Shown here piece by piece: positions 30,115 to 44,121 of a stretch of 64,000 nt of DNA. Position 1 is the first letter of the stretch. Each line of letters starts with the position of its first letter. A model generated the notes under the pieces. That model was given only the letters and a program-made list of their open reading frames with translations, ran no database searches and was not told where the DNA came from. Location of the stretch: NCBI GenBank assembly GCA_028023455.1, contig JAQFVV010006313.1, forward strand, positions 1,934,992 through 1,998,991, in the 5' to 3' direction. A program made the position numbers and the translations under genes. Source of the DNA: Epiperipatus broadwayi. Its lineage: Eukaryota > Onychophora > Udeonychophora > Euonychophora > Peripatidae.

Positions 30115-32290
30115 CTTGTGTAACAATCCGGAGATTATGAGCTTAACGTGATCTGCACTACGGGGCGCCACTAGGCATTTGAACCTAGAAAATTTATAAA
30201 GTAGGCAGATATGTAAGGCAAAAAAAAATTTTTTTATTTTATTTTATATATTTCGATATCCGGTCATTAGCCCATTGTCACTAGCTCAGGGAGTTGCAGA
30301 GATTTATATTTATAATAAATTCTTATCTAAGAATATTTAAAAAAAAAAAGAATAAAATAAGCCACTGCCAGTAATTAATATACAAACATTTATTTACGCA
30401 TATATATATAAAATTTAAAATTATTTTAGTATTAGTTTTACATTTTAAAATTTAACTTACATTTTTAACTTTGATTTTTGATTTTAATTTACATTTAATT
30501 TTTATAAATTTACATTTTAATTCTTTTATAAGTTCGCACAGATGGGATTATAAAAGCTTGTTTTATAATGTTGAGTATAGATCGGTTACATAGATTACAC
30601 GGTTAAAAACATTTCAAAGTAAACATAAACAATCAAAATACAAAATCATTGATACCAACAATTGCATAGGGAATATGAGAAACCCACTAGCATTCATTGT
30701 AAGATGCCCGCATTGTCACCAATAACTTAAAAGACATCCGAATAAATACATTTTAGATACTCGCCGTAAGGTATCATTATTTACCGAATGTTTATATATT
30801 TTGATCAAATATGAAAACCAAAAACACAATTAACCGATAACGAATCCATGCAACTTCCATACCCAACTTAAATTTAATGCATTTTTATTTAGAGTGTCGA
30901 GTATGAATAGACTACACAGATTTGCATTTGAAAGAAAATATTCTATCCTTATTTAACCTTAGGCCAAAGGTTTGCAATCAAACCAAACTTCAATCCATCT
31001 GATATATCGATGTGTTCAATGTAATACAAATACGGCAGCACAATTAGGTTAAGAGAAGAAACTGCTTCTCTTCAGATAGGAATATTACATCTATCTGACG
31101 ATGAGAGCAATAAAAAAAACTCCATAGGAAGGAACTGCGGTCTCCATCTTATAATTCCTCCCATAGGCAAAACGAGGGTGTGCGGCATATAATAGCGATT
31201 CTGCCCATAGCAAATCTTGTACTACATCTACTAATTACACCAATATATCAAATCCATTGACCTAATTCAACTGCGAACCAAATAACCTAAGATTACCCTC
31301 CCCTAATATAACTTTACAAATCTATATAGCCATTCATGCCTGACTTAAGTTTAATATTTATATAACTAGTTTAATGAAAAACAGAAATCATAATAAAACT
31401 TAAAGAACAAAAAAAAACTAAATGGAAATGATTTAAAAAAAAAATACATCAAATAAAATTATAAGTAATTAATAAATTAAGTTGGTCAGATAGGAATCTA
31501 TTTCTTTTTAAATACGGGACAAGATTTAGAAATAAAGTTCTTATTGTTTATAAATGTATATAAAGTTCTTACGATTTTGAAAAATGTCCAGCTTTATCTG
31601 TGGCTTGCCATTTCAACATGAATTCCCATGCCATCCTAAATAGATATTGGTATCCAGTTAGCCATTGTTTTTTTTATTATCCAGAGGTCCTTTAGTTTAG
31701 CTAGTCCTTAATGTACAAAAAACAATGTAATTTCTTTTTTTTTAAACAAAACTGAAGGGATTGAAGAGTGTGTCTTTTCAATACCTTCTCCTCCAACTCC
31801 GCACTAACACATATCTGTCCTCTTGTTAATCTAATTAATTCTTTTATTTTCAAACCTTTCCTTTTATAATAGTTTTGTGGATTAATTCAACATTACATCA
31901 TGATGGTGAAAATCTTTTCATTAAGGTCCCATTTCCCGATGGATTTCTTTCATTTGCTAAAAGTTTATATTGTTTTCCTATCTGACCATTGCTTATACAT
32001 TTGAAATGCCCAAGGGCTAGCTTACTAATTAAAATAATCATTTCCATTTTACAAAAGATTAATTAATTTGTTTTCAAACTTAAACATATATTTTTATCTC
32101 TAAATCTTTTCTGAAAATTTAGTTTTAAACTACTCTTTTTTTTAATAAAGTTTTATTTTAATAATTATTTATCTGTGCGATTTTATATATACGAGTTTAA
32201 GATGATTTTTTTAATTTTCAATTTTTAATTCTTGAAAAAGAAGTTTTATTTGCGAACTTTTATTTTTTTATGTTTACTAATAAAAAAACA
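30115..32290 (-). repeat. About 2-kb dispersed non-coding repeat, copy 1
   Basis: On the minus strand it parallels 50150-52140. Shared landmarks: aaaagttcgcaaataaaa at the start, a gcaagctagcc-like block, ttatatta.gggagggtaat, cttcctatggagtttttt, cgcacagat motifs, ctggcagtggcttt and a final gcctag..ggc.cc segment. Two related internal blocks occur in opposite order in the two copies. No open frame is conserved. Confidence 0.7.
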
Positions 32291-33570
32291 ATGTGACAAC
32301 GTATGTGCTCGTTACACTTGATATGTTGAATCTTGCATTTTCTTATATATTGATTTCCTACTGTTGTAGAGATTTTACTTGCAGTATTGGTATTACTACA
32401 ATAATTTATTGAAGTTTTAATTTCATTTCCACAATTGGTTGCTAGATGATGAAATTTAGATTAGGTCATTATTTTGTGCATCTTATGTAAATGTCTTAGT
32501 TATTGTTCTAATCTAATTAATAACATTCAACACAAGTTTCTGACTTTGATGTTAACATACATATATGTCTGACTGATTTTTCTTTAGAAATATTTAACCT
32601 AATTGTTTAATGATTTTTATAACCCTTTTTATTACAGTAGAACAATTAAGTTGTTGTGGAATTTAGTATTTTAGCTTTTTTAAAAACAAAAAAAAAAGAT
32701 GTTTATGGTATATATATGAGTTTTTTAAAAAAAATAATGCTGGTATGTGCTCAGCAATTTATTGGTTAAGCCAATATTTTTGATGGCTCAAATTGGTAGT
32801 ATGTGTTAACATAGGAAGATATGACCGTGTTGTAAGCCATCCTTACAATATATATATATAAACTATTGGTATAAATACTTGAACTGCCCTCTAGCACTAT
32901 GTCAGCCCTCAAATGATTTAATTCTTATTCTTTTAACTAAAGATATATATGCTAATTCTCTATATAACAGAATGCAGTCAAAAGAAAATGTTCTCTTATT
33001 GCATAAATTATTGACCTCTAAGGACTAGAAAAAAACATCCTGATTATTTATTAACAGAATAATGTGGTGTCTTATAATATTATGACATTCTTAATAGTAT
33101 ATATATATATATATATACTTTTCATACAATTATGTAATTTTACCAAACTTGTACTTTTAAAGTTAATATGAAAAAGTAAAATCAAACTAATATCAAAGTC
33201 TTAAATGTATTGAGCCAGTCTTCAACAGATTTCTGCCAGAATCATAGTACTGTGTATAACTGTGCCACTAAAATTATACATATATAGTGGTGAAGACTAA
33301 TATATAAATCAAGCACAGTATGTAAATTAAATGTTCCATGTTTTTAATAATGGCACACAGGAATCTTTTTATTGAGATTGAGGATCCCTTTCAATAACCC
33401 AAACCTCTTTGTATTCTCTTTTTTATCATTCCTCTTGGGAATATCCCACCCTGTAGCTCTGTGTATTACAGTGAATCTTGCATTAATAGGTCAATGAGAG
33501 TTATCCATCACACAGATTCATACAATAAACCTAAATTAAATTGTAAATATAAATCATTTTTTTTAGATCA
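32291..33570. other. AT-rich DNA, no supported gene
   Basis: Only short AT runs and a small minus-strand open frame near 33370-33460 without a convincing donor site. Confidence 0.5.
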
Positions 33571-33574
33571 TGAC

Positions 33575-33876
<302 letters not shown>

Positions 33877-34274
33877 CATAGATATCTTTTCTTTCTCCAA
33901 TATAAGAACAATATGTGCTAAGATGAATGACAGAAAAGTAAAATGCAAAAAGGATTGGCTATTGCAATAAATTTTCATTATATCAATAGAAAAGATTCCT
34001 GTGTCACATTATCAAAAAAATGGAACATCTAATTTATAAACTATGCCTGATTTACATATTGGTATTAACTACTACATATGCCTATTTTTAATAGCACAGT
34101 TATATTCAGCACTATGATTTTGGCAGCAATCTGCAGAAAGATGGCTCAGTACTTTTAAGACTTTTTTATTAGTTTTATTTTAGCTTTTCATATTAACTTG
34201 AATACTACAAATTTGGTAGAATTTTATATTATGACAGTATAATTATTTAATGTTACATACATAAAAATATTTAG

Positions 34275-35645
34275 TAAAGTTATATATCAAATGTTTAAAT
34301 GATAAAGATGTACCAGATAATTGGAAGAATGCAGTATTAATATTAATATTTAAAAAAGATGATAAAGAAGATATTAGAAATTACAGACCTATCAGTCTTT
34401 TATCAGTTTTATACAAAGTTTTACTAAGATAATTACAACTCGTCTACAGAGAACATTGGATTTCCACCAACCAAGAGAACAAGCTGGATTTAAAAGTGAT
34501 TTTAGTATAGTAGATCATATCCATGTATTGAGAGAAGTTATGGAAAGGACAAATGAATAAGAGTTACCATTATGCTTTGGATTTGTAGATTATGAAATGG
34601 CATTTGATTCTATAAACATTTCTTCAGTGATTAAAGCATTGGATCAGCAAGGTATAGATCCAGGATATTGTCATATTTTAAAGAATATTTATAAAAATGC
34701 AACAGCAACAATTAGGTTACATAATAATACAAGGAAAGTCAACATTGAGAAGGCTGTAAGACAGCGTGATTTCATATCTCCAAAACTTTTTATAGCAGTG
34801 CTGCAAAAAGTATTTTGTGGATTAAAATGGGAAGCTAAAGGAGTGAAAGTAAATGACAACTATTTAAGTCATTTATATTTTGCAGATGATGTAGTTGTTT
34901 TTGCAAATGATGTTTTAGAGCTGCAGGAAATATTTCAGGAGTTATCAGATGAAAGTAGGACTAAATATAATTAAAAGGACTAAAGTAATGTTTAATGCAT
35001 TTTCTCAAAACATGAAAATAAAGATTGATTGTGATGAGTTAGAAGCAGTTAACAATTACAAATACCTCGATCAGATTATTAATACAGATGAGAACATAAT
35101 GGATGAAATTAATCATAGAAGTAAACTTGGTTAGAGTGCTTTTGGTAGAAATAATTTCATACTAAAAGGAAATATGCCTATGTTTTTGAAAAGGAAGATT
35201 TTTTAATAAATGTGTTTTACCAGTTCTTACTTATGGATCTGAGACTTGGAAACTTAATATAAGAGCAATAGAGAGACTTCAGACCACTCAAAGAAGTATG
35301 GAAAGATGCATGTTGGGAGTAACAAGAAGAGATCAAAAATGCAATATATGGGTAAGAGAACAAACAGATGTTACTGACCTCATTGAAAAAATTAAAAGAC
35401 TGAAGTGAAGTTGGGCTGGACATATTGCTAGAAGAGATGATAATAGATTGATAATTGAAATATTAAACTGGATTCCAGATACCACATGTGAGATGGATGG
35501 ATGAGATAAGAAAGTGTGCATGAGTGATGTGGAGAAGAGAAGCTAAAGATCGGAGAAGATGGATTGAACATGGAGAGACCTTCATCCTGCAGTGGATTGA
35601 TAATGGTTGAAGATGATTATGATATAAAAAATATAAAAGGCGGGT
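34275..35645 (+). pseudogene. RTE-like non-LTR retrotransposon RT fragment
   Basis: 5'-truncated, degenerate reverse transcriptase. In shifting frames I read NYRPISLLSVLYKVL (about 34379), QREQAGFKS-type residues after LDFHQ, FVDYEMAFDS (34582), then an intact 125-codon stretch 34597-34974 with RQRDFISPKLFIAVL and the catalytic FADDVVVFA. Downstream frames give YGSETWKLN, RCMLGVTRRD and WAGHIARRDD, typical of the C-terminal part of RTE/craniofacial-protein-like RTs. Stops and frameshifts at about 34425, 34975 and 35135 show that it is dead. The enzyme would copy element RNA at a nicked genomic target. No endonuclease domain and no clear target-site duplication seen. Confidence 0.8.
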
Positions 35646-36395
35646 AAAAGATATAGACTGTTTTTACAATTAATTATATCCACTTCGGACTTTAATTGAC
35701 TCAGATACTGAAACCATTTAGCCTGTTTTTCCAGTGTTAAGGAGAGTTTAGATTAATTGAAAAAATTAAGAAATATAAACTGTTAATTTGCGAGTAAAAA
35801 GGTAATAAATGTTTACAAATAGGCACATCTGTTCTGTAAAAAAAAAATTATCATGTTTGTACTTTAGTAAATTTAAATTGAAAATCTATATTAAAAATAC
35901 TTAAAATATTTTTTTTTAGAAATTTACATAATAAAAATATATTACTGATCATTTTTCAATATGTTAAAAGGTGATTGTTGTGAGTTACAAAACATGCTGA
36001 CAAACTTACTGTTAAATAGTTTTGTTTTGATAATCATAAAGAATTTTTTAAATTCTTTATAAACAATTTCTTAATAACAACCTATTACGTTTTTAGATAA
36101 ACTTAGATAAAGCAAATGTTAATCTAAAAAACCATTTATAGATTAATAATGTATATGTTATCAGATTAAATTACTTTATTTTTAGTAAAACTTCAAATCT
36201 TTCTTATTTTGATAAAATAAAAAAGAATTAAATTCTTACATCAACCTATAAACATTTTTTTTAAAACTTTTATGAAGCTAGAGGAAATGGTAATGTATGT
36301 CATTTACTAATGCAACGAATTTTGAATAAATTAAATTAACTTAGTATTTGATTTGAATTTCTCCCCAACTATTTACTTTTATCTATTTAGTAGCG
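35646..36395. other. AT-rich DNA, nothing recognised
   Basis: No supported coding or repeat signal. Confidence 0.5.
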
Positions 36396-37160
36396 CATTT
36401 ATATAATAAATAAATTATCGAATGGCTTTTTTGCTTGAAAGTTCATAAGTTCAAGTACATTAAGTGCCCAAGTTAAAACCAGTCCAGGATTGTATATTCC
36501 AGAATCAGGTACTTCAGCAATGCATTTAAACCATGCAGGTCGCACCTATGAAAAACAATAAATAATATCCGGGACTAAAAAAATACCGGAAGTAACATAT
36601 GTAAGATCTTATAAAATACAGTATACATAAATATGGTAAGACCAGCTTAGCTAAAGTATTAGACTACTAAACTGACTATAATAAATAAAATTATATAAAT
36701 TCTTGTACATATTTATAATAATTTAAAAAATGATATGTAAAATTATTAGAATATTTAAAATTATTTGTGGAAATATTTACAAACTTATGCCATGCTACTT
36801 TAGAATGAAAATGTCTCCAAGATTCTATACATATAAAAATCAAATAAAACTGTATTTATTTTACTTTTGGTTTACATTACATAATTTATTAATTTACAGA
36901 AAAAATCAACTTTATTTTTTAAAATGTATAGCAGAATCACATGTTTGTTTATAACAGTTTGAGTGTCAGTATATATCTACACCAAATTTTAGAAAAAATA
37001 TTAACCTCAGCAATATATATAGAAAACAATATTAGCTCTTTAACTTTTATTACAAAATATTATATACTGCTGCATATTAAAATTAAATGATATTTTTGAC
37101 TTGAGGTGTTAGATCATAATATATTTATAATATGGAAATCCGCATCAAACTAAATGAATG
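36396..37160. other. AT-rich DNA around the 36.5-kb candidate
   Basis: A stretch near 36630-36690 (cttagctaaagtattagact) resembles a decayed tRNA head, perhaps a SINE relic; too degraded to call. Confidence 0.3.
36399..36545 (-). CDS. Candidate exon (or old SINE), minus strand
   Basis: After an acceptor-like ttgtttttcatag the minus strand reads VRPAWFKCIAEVPDSGIYNP then GLVLTWALNVLELMNF and stays open to TAA at 36399. Richer in G+C than its surroundings. A donor could be gtactt at 36458; the exon would then be 36459-36545. An alternative phase is open for about 22 codons. Against an exon, the plus strand has a B-box-like agttcaagtac near 36450, so a decayed tRNA-type SINE is a real alternative. 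No family recognised. Confidence 0.35.
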   Translation of the reverse strand: MRPAWFKCIAEVPDSGIYNPGLVLTWALNVLELMNFQAKKPFDNLFII

Positions 37161-37164
37161 TTGA

Positions 37165-37765
37165 AAATTAACCTGAATGCCTTGCTTACTAAACATTTCC
37201 TTGTACATTGCTGAGGTTTCTCAAGCATTGATTTCATTTGCTCCCTATGCCTCAGAGAGAAAAAAACTTCTCTACATCTCCTCTGCCACTGACTTGAGCC
37301 TCAACCTTACAGAGATCTTATAGCCTGTAGGCTAAAAGACAAAAGGTCTACATTATCTACTCTCATTGACAACATGATATGTGGATCCATCCTGGAGATA
37401 CGTTCATCAAGTTTCATATTATTTTTGCTATGGTTCACCCATTGCTGGCTCACCTTTAATCATGCTCTGGATCGTCTACTTGATTTATATATTGAAAAAA
37501 TTAAAAAAATTTGGAAAAGGGACCAGAATTTACTCCCCCCTCTACATCTTTGAAGTCATGTGGAAGCTCATTGTTATGCCCCTCCCCCCTAGGGTTGGTG
37601 CCTTACATAGCTAGATGGAAATCTATTATGGAAACAATGACTAACTGGGTAGTGTCCATTCCTTTAGAATTGATTATGTTTTGCCTTCCTCCTCAAACCT
37701 ATTCCTCAGACCCTGGGCATAATGATCCTGAAAATCATGCTGAAGGATCTGATTTACCTATGTAA
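37165..37765 (+). pseudogene. Decayed coding region, possibly retroelement-derived
   Basis: Plus-strand segment with unusually even base composition. Frames give SERKKLLYISSATDLSLNL, then an 84-codon open frame 37511-37765 containing RWKSIMETMTNWVVSIPLEL and PPQTYSSDPGHNDPEN. The W..T..W.l..I pattern loosely recalls the region before the RT of DIRS-like elements, but I cannot confirm it. A consensus donor (at/gtaagt) at about 37762 would also fit a host exon end. Either reading needs a homology search. Confidence 0.3.
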
Positions 37766-37989
37766 GTATGTTTTTTTTTCTATGAACAAAACTTTGCTGT
37801 TATCTTTATACATTTTGAGTCATGCAAGGTTAGTCACCAATATCCAAGCTATCAATTCAGGGCCCTTTCATTGGCTACTAGGAACCTTTAGTTCTTTTAG
37901 ATTGTGCAACAAAGGATTATGCACCACAGGATGTTTCATCATTGAACTTTTCCTTTCCTTAAATACCATTTAATGTATCCCAACAATAA

Positions 37990-39570
37990 TTTGATCATAT
38001 GAGTTGTATCCAAATTTCAGAATAAAGTTTTCTATATTTTTATAAAAAAAAAACTATCCAAAATGAAGAAAAACATTACTGATTCTTTAAAACCATCAAT
38101 AATATTTGAGATAAAAATATTCTGAATATTCATCTGTTTATTGGCAATGTCATTCCAAAAAATTTATTTAACTAATCAAGTCATATTTTCTTCTTATTAT
38201 AATATGGAAGAAAATGAACAAAACCATAAAACACTATGTATCCTAATTATTCAAAATTTCCCATGTTTTCGTCATATGGGAATAAAGAATCAATAAGAAC
38301 AAATGATTTAAACTGCAGTCTCTTGTAAGTAATTAGCATGTATCCTCCTATGTTGAACTGTGCAAAAAATTTATTCAATGTTAGAGTAAATAATATGCAA
38401 CCTACTGTTTTTCTTTAAAATAATTTATTCAGAAGCCAAACAGGTGTAGCTTAAAATTTATCATTTTAATTTTCTGATTATTTATTAAGATTAATCAATA
38501 AGCAGTTTTCAATGAATATCATTTTATGCTCTTTTGTACCATATAAAAATACACTCATTAAAAGCTAAGTCTTTTTAAAAAAATTATTTTTAATAAAACA
38601 TAAACTTTGCTCATTTATAAATTGATGTGAATTGAATATTAATTTAAATACAAGTTATAGTGTTATTATTTTGTCACTTTTTAAAATTTTTGTATTACTA
38701 ATTGATATTTACTTTCATAACATCTTTAATTTTATATATATATAATATTTGTTCGGACTACAGATATAAATAATATATTATCCTGGTTCATCTACATATT
38801 ATTTATTGTATGAATATACCAATGTTTCAGATAGGTTACACTGGCTATCAACTTGGTAATGAATATTCTAAAAATGATTGTAGAGGTGCTTTAAAAATGG
38901 CTGTAGAGATAGTCTAAACATTAGTGTAGAACAAGATTGAAAATTTTGCCAGTAGAAAACATGCATAGGAAAATTTAAAACATAAAATAATAAAAATCAA
39001 AAATTATTCAGATTAATGTGTTTTTAAAAAAAATATTTCAAATAGAAGGAAGTTTTATGTATTCATCATATTTGTTGCTATAGGATGTGACACTCTTTAC
39101 CAATGTAAAATCAGAAGGGTTATTAATATTTTTTAAAGCCCAATTGTATTAACTAAAATAATATTTTTTATAGGTAAAACCCTTACTCATTATACATTAA
39201 TATTTAAAGGTCCTCCACAACTATTCTATAATATTCATTACTGAGATACTGGCCAATGTGACTAAGCCGAAACATCAGAATATTAGTTCAATAAATCGTA
39301 CAGGAATGAACCCAGATAATATACTATTTATATAGACATTAAATATTTTCAAAATTTATTATAATATAAATATATAAAATAAAAGATTATATTCATATAA
39401 ATAACTAGAGATGATATTACCTTTGATGTTGGTAGGAAATTATCAGTTACTAAGTGACAATCCTAATGCTAGCTTTTTCTAGTAACATATTGCAGCTGTT
39501 TTCTCCTGTTTTTAATAAAGACAAGATAACTATTAATTTTTCATTGTTTTTTTAATTTACATTAATTCTT
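37990..39570. other. AT-rich DNA, no supported gene
   Basis: Contains gactaagccgaaacatcag at about 39259, which resembles the second half of a hammerhead but lacks the first core segment. Confidence 0.4.
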
Positions 39571-39972
39571 TAATTAGAGGGAGACTTCCATGCTCCCTTT
39601 ACTCATCTACTACATCTTATACAACCAAAATGCATGACCATATACATGTAAATAATATAAATGATCTTCAATATATGTATTTTATGCTGAACCAGCACTC
39701 ATCTGTTGGTCTGGATCATCATTATCCATAAATATATATATATAATCAGTACTCAGTTTATATTAAGATAGCAAATATAAATTGAGAACTGATTATATTT
39801 ATGTACGGGAGATGAAGATCCAGACTATCTGATAAGTGCTGTTTCAGCACAAATTATGTATTTTGGAGACCTTTTTTTTTTCACATGCATGTGGTCATGT
39901 GTATCAGTTGTAAGAGATGGAGTGGATGACTAAAGGCATATTGAAAGTCTGAGTCCAAATCCCCTCTAATTA
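39571..39972. mobile_element. Foldback/MITE-like element, relative of 6317-6929
   Basis: Terminal inverted repeats taattagaggga and cccctctaatta. The centre (tatattaagatagcaaat) and the gtctggatcatcat / gatccagac arms resemble the 6.3-kb element. Non-coding. Confidence 0.55.
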
Positions 39973-40205
39973 CATCTAACTTAATGTATATATATATATT
40001 ATACATACATTTAAATATTAATTCTTTAAGTAAACACAGATTTTGGAATGAACTTTGTAATTAAGATGTATTACAAAGAAAAAAAAACAATTTTGATTTA
40101 GTCAAAAACATTTTATTTTCTATGCTATATTAAAATTCAAATTTTTATCAAAATCAGAAAAGTCAAAACAATTGCAATAATGAGACCTTTTCTTTTTTTA
40201 TATAT

Positions 40206-40240
40206 GTCAAAGCTATGCTAACCGCTAGACCACCAACGCT
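40206..40240 (-). mobile_element. Truncated SINE head
   Basis: Minus strand reads agcgttggtggtctagcg followed by gttagcatagc, the same tRNA-like 5' part as the neighbouring SINE. The remainder is absent. Confidence 0.5.
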
Positions 40241-40255
40241 TGACACCTATTTTTT

Positions 40256-40356
40256 TTTTTCATGTGTCATAGCATCAGCCGGGAAGTGGAGCCGCTAACC
40301 GGGACAACTGCTTAGTAAAGCAGCTGTCGCTGACCTCTCGACCACCAATGCTTGAC
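40256..40356 (-). mobile_element. tRNA-derived SINE, minus orientation, with TSD
   Basis: On the minus strand it starts with a tRNA-like head (ggtggtcgagaggtcagc, A-box type), has an anticodon-like stem ctgct/agcag and a T-arm-like segment, and ends tgacacatg followed by a poly(A) run. Flanked by tgacacctatttttt at 40241-40255 and 40357-40371. Inserted next to an older SINE head fragment (40206-40240). Confidence 0.75.
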
Positions 40357-40371
40357 TGACACCTATTTTTT

Positions 40372-41600
40372 ATATTTGATTTTATATAATTTACAATTTG
40401 TTAAAAATATCAAAAAATATTAATCAATATTTAAGCCATTTCAAACCCCATTTTAAATAATTATAAGTCCATTTTTGTTTATCCTTTCAGACTTTAAACA
40501 TATAAAGACGCACATCCAATTTATAAATAACTATGATAACTTTATCATTGAAATATATTAATTAATAGCAATGTAAATATAATATATGTTGAAATAACGT
40601 TGAAAATATTAAATACAATGCACTTTCAATGTCCTGAACCCTTTACAAAGGCAACTGTCATTTTCAAAGCAGCAAATAATGAAAATACTAAATTATTTGT
40701 TTAAGGATACATATGCCTAAGTGCATTCAACTGAACATTTTGAGATATTGTTGAGTCTAGTTAGTAATAAACAATATCTATTTAATTTTACGTTTCCTGG
40801 CATTATATTCAGTACCAACCACGTATTTTTTTTAGTTTAAAGACATGATTATTTTTTATTCTTATTGCTTCAGGATTTAAAACATGAATAAATATTATTT
40901 CATGTTTTAAAAATACTAGTGATATTGTATTTTATATATTAATTTTATAATAATATATGTTTTTGATCCACTGTAGTAAACATAATAGCAAAGTGGAACG
41001 TGGTGTTTAATTACATAAAAAGATGAGACGAATTTAAACTCATTTTACGCATAATTTATTCATCTTTGTTGATACAGCATACATGTAAAGAACGGCCATC
41101 CAAGGTTCGTTTTCAGTAACTTTATTTTTATTCCACTTATCATACAATCGCTTTGTCAGTTTAAACATTATTTTCTATAAACCTTATCTATTAAATTTAT
41201 TAATATTTTTATCAATAACATCTTTTTTTATCAGATTCGGACCTACACAAATTATGATATGCCAAAAAAGTAAAATCCTGGATATATAAGTAAATGATTT
41301 AAGTCTAATATAATTTTTATTAATAATAGGTTCAATTTGCGACCTAAACAATAGGTTTCAATTTTTTTTATATACAAAGCCATAATTTATGTAAGTTTGA
41401 ATCTTACAAAAATGGTAATTTTGATTAATATATTGCTGATTATTAAATGGGCGATACATCCAATACACACAGTTTAAACAAATAAAGTGATTTTACGATA
41501 AGTTAACTAAAATAAATCTTGATTGGTCCTCCCATATATAAATTTTATTTCAACAAAAATGAAAAAATTATGCGAAAAAGTATTAATAAATAATCGTAAA
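40372..41600. other. AT-rich DNA, nothing recognised
   Basis: No supported coding or repeat signal. Confidence 0.5.
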
Positions 41601-41625
41601 GATAAAACTGTTTCTTGAGAACATT

Positions 41626-41738
41626 GTTTTTTTTTTTTTTTTTTCATGTGTCAATGCATCGGCCGGGAAGCGAACCCGAAAACCCGGGACTACTGCTTGT
41701 AAGGCAGCTGTGCTGACCACTCGACCACTAACGCTTGT
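41626..41738 (-). mobile_element. tRNA-derived SINE, minus orientation, with TSD
   Basis: Same family as 40256-40356. The minus strand shows gtggtcgagtggtcagca (A box), an anticodon arm gctgc/gcagt with loop cttacaa, a T arm cggg/cccg with loop ttcgctt, and poly(A). The variable region is long for a class I tRNA, so the parent may be class II. Target-site duplications ctgtttcttgagaacatt (41608-41625) and ctgttttttgagaacatt (41739-41756) differ at one base, indicating a fairly recent insertion. Confidence 0.85.
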
Positions 41739-42202
41739 CTGTTTTTTGAGAACATTATTTATAGGAATAAATTTTAAAAATCAAACTGCTCTTACTCTTG
41801 CTTAAATCAATCAACAGTGAAGATTAAAACAGTGTATGTACATTTATATGCGTGTATATTTATTATAGACTTAAAGAGATACAAAAATTACCATCAGTAT
41901 TTTTAAAAGAAAAAATAATGTTGATCATGTGCCTTTAAACAGTAAATAATGATAAAAAATATATTATCAAAAAATCCGATGTCATTAATAACGTAGACTC
42001 AGTTGAATGCATACTTCAAGTCACATTTTTATATTTCCATTATTTGTTGTATATTGTGGTTGCTTTTGGCCTGGGTGTTCGGCACCGAAAATGCAATAAA
42101 GTTGTATTTAATATTTTCACCGTTTTCTTTAAATATAAAGATAGTATTATCTTGAATTTATTACATACTCATTGTAACTCATAGTCACTGAAAAAATAAA
42201 TA

Positions 42203-43190
<988 letters not shown>

Positions 43191-43197
43191 GTCTTAC

Positions 43198-43294
43198 CTG
43201 AGGTAATTTTTCACTGAGAAAATTACTAAAACAGCGGCCTTGCTGTGGTCCATTTTTCTTCTAGAGCCAGATGTGTCCATTTGTTCAAAAGTAC
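43198..43294 (-). CDS. Candidate exon, minus strand, unknown protein
   Basis: A 97-bp minus-strand segment bounded by an acceptor (tattgtcatag) and a consensus donor (ctcag/gtaaga). Only one frame is clearly protein-like: TFEQMDTSGSRRKMDHSKAA then VLVIFSVKNYLR. It starts with two bases of a split codon and ends in phase 2. If translation starts at the internal Met, this would be the first coding exon, with a basic Ser-rich N-terminus followed by a short hydrophobic stretch. Upstream on the same strand lies satellite 2 and then the 3' end of another minus-strand candidate gene (48.4-49.1 kb), which bounds this gene's 5' region. Product not recognised. Confidence 0.6.
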
Positions 43295-43445
43295 CTATGA
43301 CAATATGAATGGTTTTTAGTGGAGAAAAAAGTAACAGAACAGTGTATTCAAAAATAAATAAATAAACTCATAAAAAATAAAATGAATAAAAATAAATCAA
43401 TAAAGATATTTTTTTATTATTATTAACAATGATTACATGTGTGGA

Positions 43446-43695
43446 AGAAAGGCTGAGTTCAAATACATGGCACTATAACACAGAGTGGATGGATTGATGA
43501 AGCCAGAAAGTGTATATAAAATATCCTATATTACATAAAATTCCAGTTGTGTAGCATGAACTTGTATATAAATATATTTATTATTTTGCATAAAAAAATA
43601 TGAAGAAAGGCTGAGTTCAAATACATGGCACTGTAACAATAAGTGGATGGATTGAGGAAGCCAGAAAATCTATACAATATCCTATATTACTTGCC
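43446..43695 (+). repeat. 157-bp tandem duplication
   Basis: gaagaaaggctgagttcaaa at about 43446 recurs at about 43603, and both copies run on through ggatggattga and atatcctatattac with few differences. Confidence 0.75.
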
Positions 43696-43864
43696 TAAAA
43701 TTGACACAAATCAATTGCAGGTCATAACTTTAGAACTGATGCAATAATTCATCCATAAATTCAAACTTGGTCACGCATGATACACTATTCATATTTATAA
43801 TCATGCCAAAAAATGCATCAGCTCACGCAGTGACAGGTTATCCCAGTCCCCAACTTTTTTCCAT

Positions 43865-44005
43865 TCTACAGCATATTTATTTGAAAATATTATAATTTAT
43901 TATTCTATAGCATATTTATTTGTTTTAGTACATCGAAAATATTATAATTTATTATTCTATAGCATATTTATTTGTTTCAGTAAATAGAAAATATTATAAT
44001 TTATA
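43865..44005 (+). repeat. Short tandem repeat, about 55-58 bp, 2.5 copies
   Basis: tattctatagcatatttatt and aaaatattataatttatta alternate three times. Confidence 0.8.
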
Positions 44006-44108
44006 AAAAAAATATATAAAAAAAAGTAATTACATACTCTTGAACACTATCCAAAAACGTAATTTGAGAAGAGGGCCCAGAATCACGGACACTTCAACAG
44101 AAAATCAC

Positions 44109-44121
44109 AATAAAATCTTCA
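44109..44121. repeat. Left target-site duplication of satellite 2
   Basis: aataaaatcttca, repeated exactly at 47482-47494. The array lies between the two copies. Confidence 0.7.

Noticed and set aside
33370-33460. Minus-strand exon reading WDIPKRNDKKENTKRFGLL
   Set aside because: Acceptor-like site present but no plausible donor and no phase partner; kept as unassigned.
39243-39300. Possible hammerhead around gactaagccgaaacatcag
   Set aside because: Only the GAAAC part and a weak stem are present; no CUGANGA-like segment pairs with the flanks.
41645-41737. Functional tRNA gene
   Set aside because: Poly(A) tail and target-site duplications show a SINE; the acceptor stem does not pair properly.
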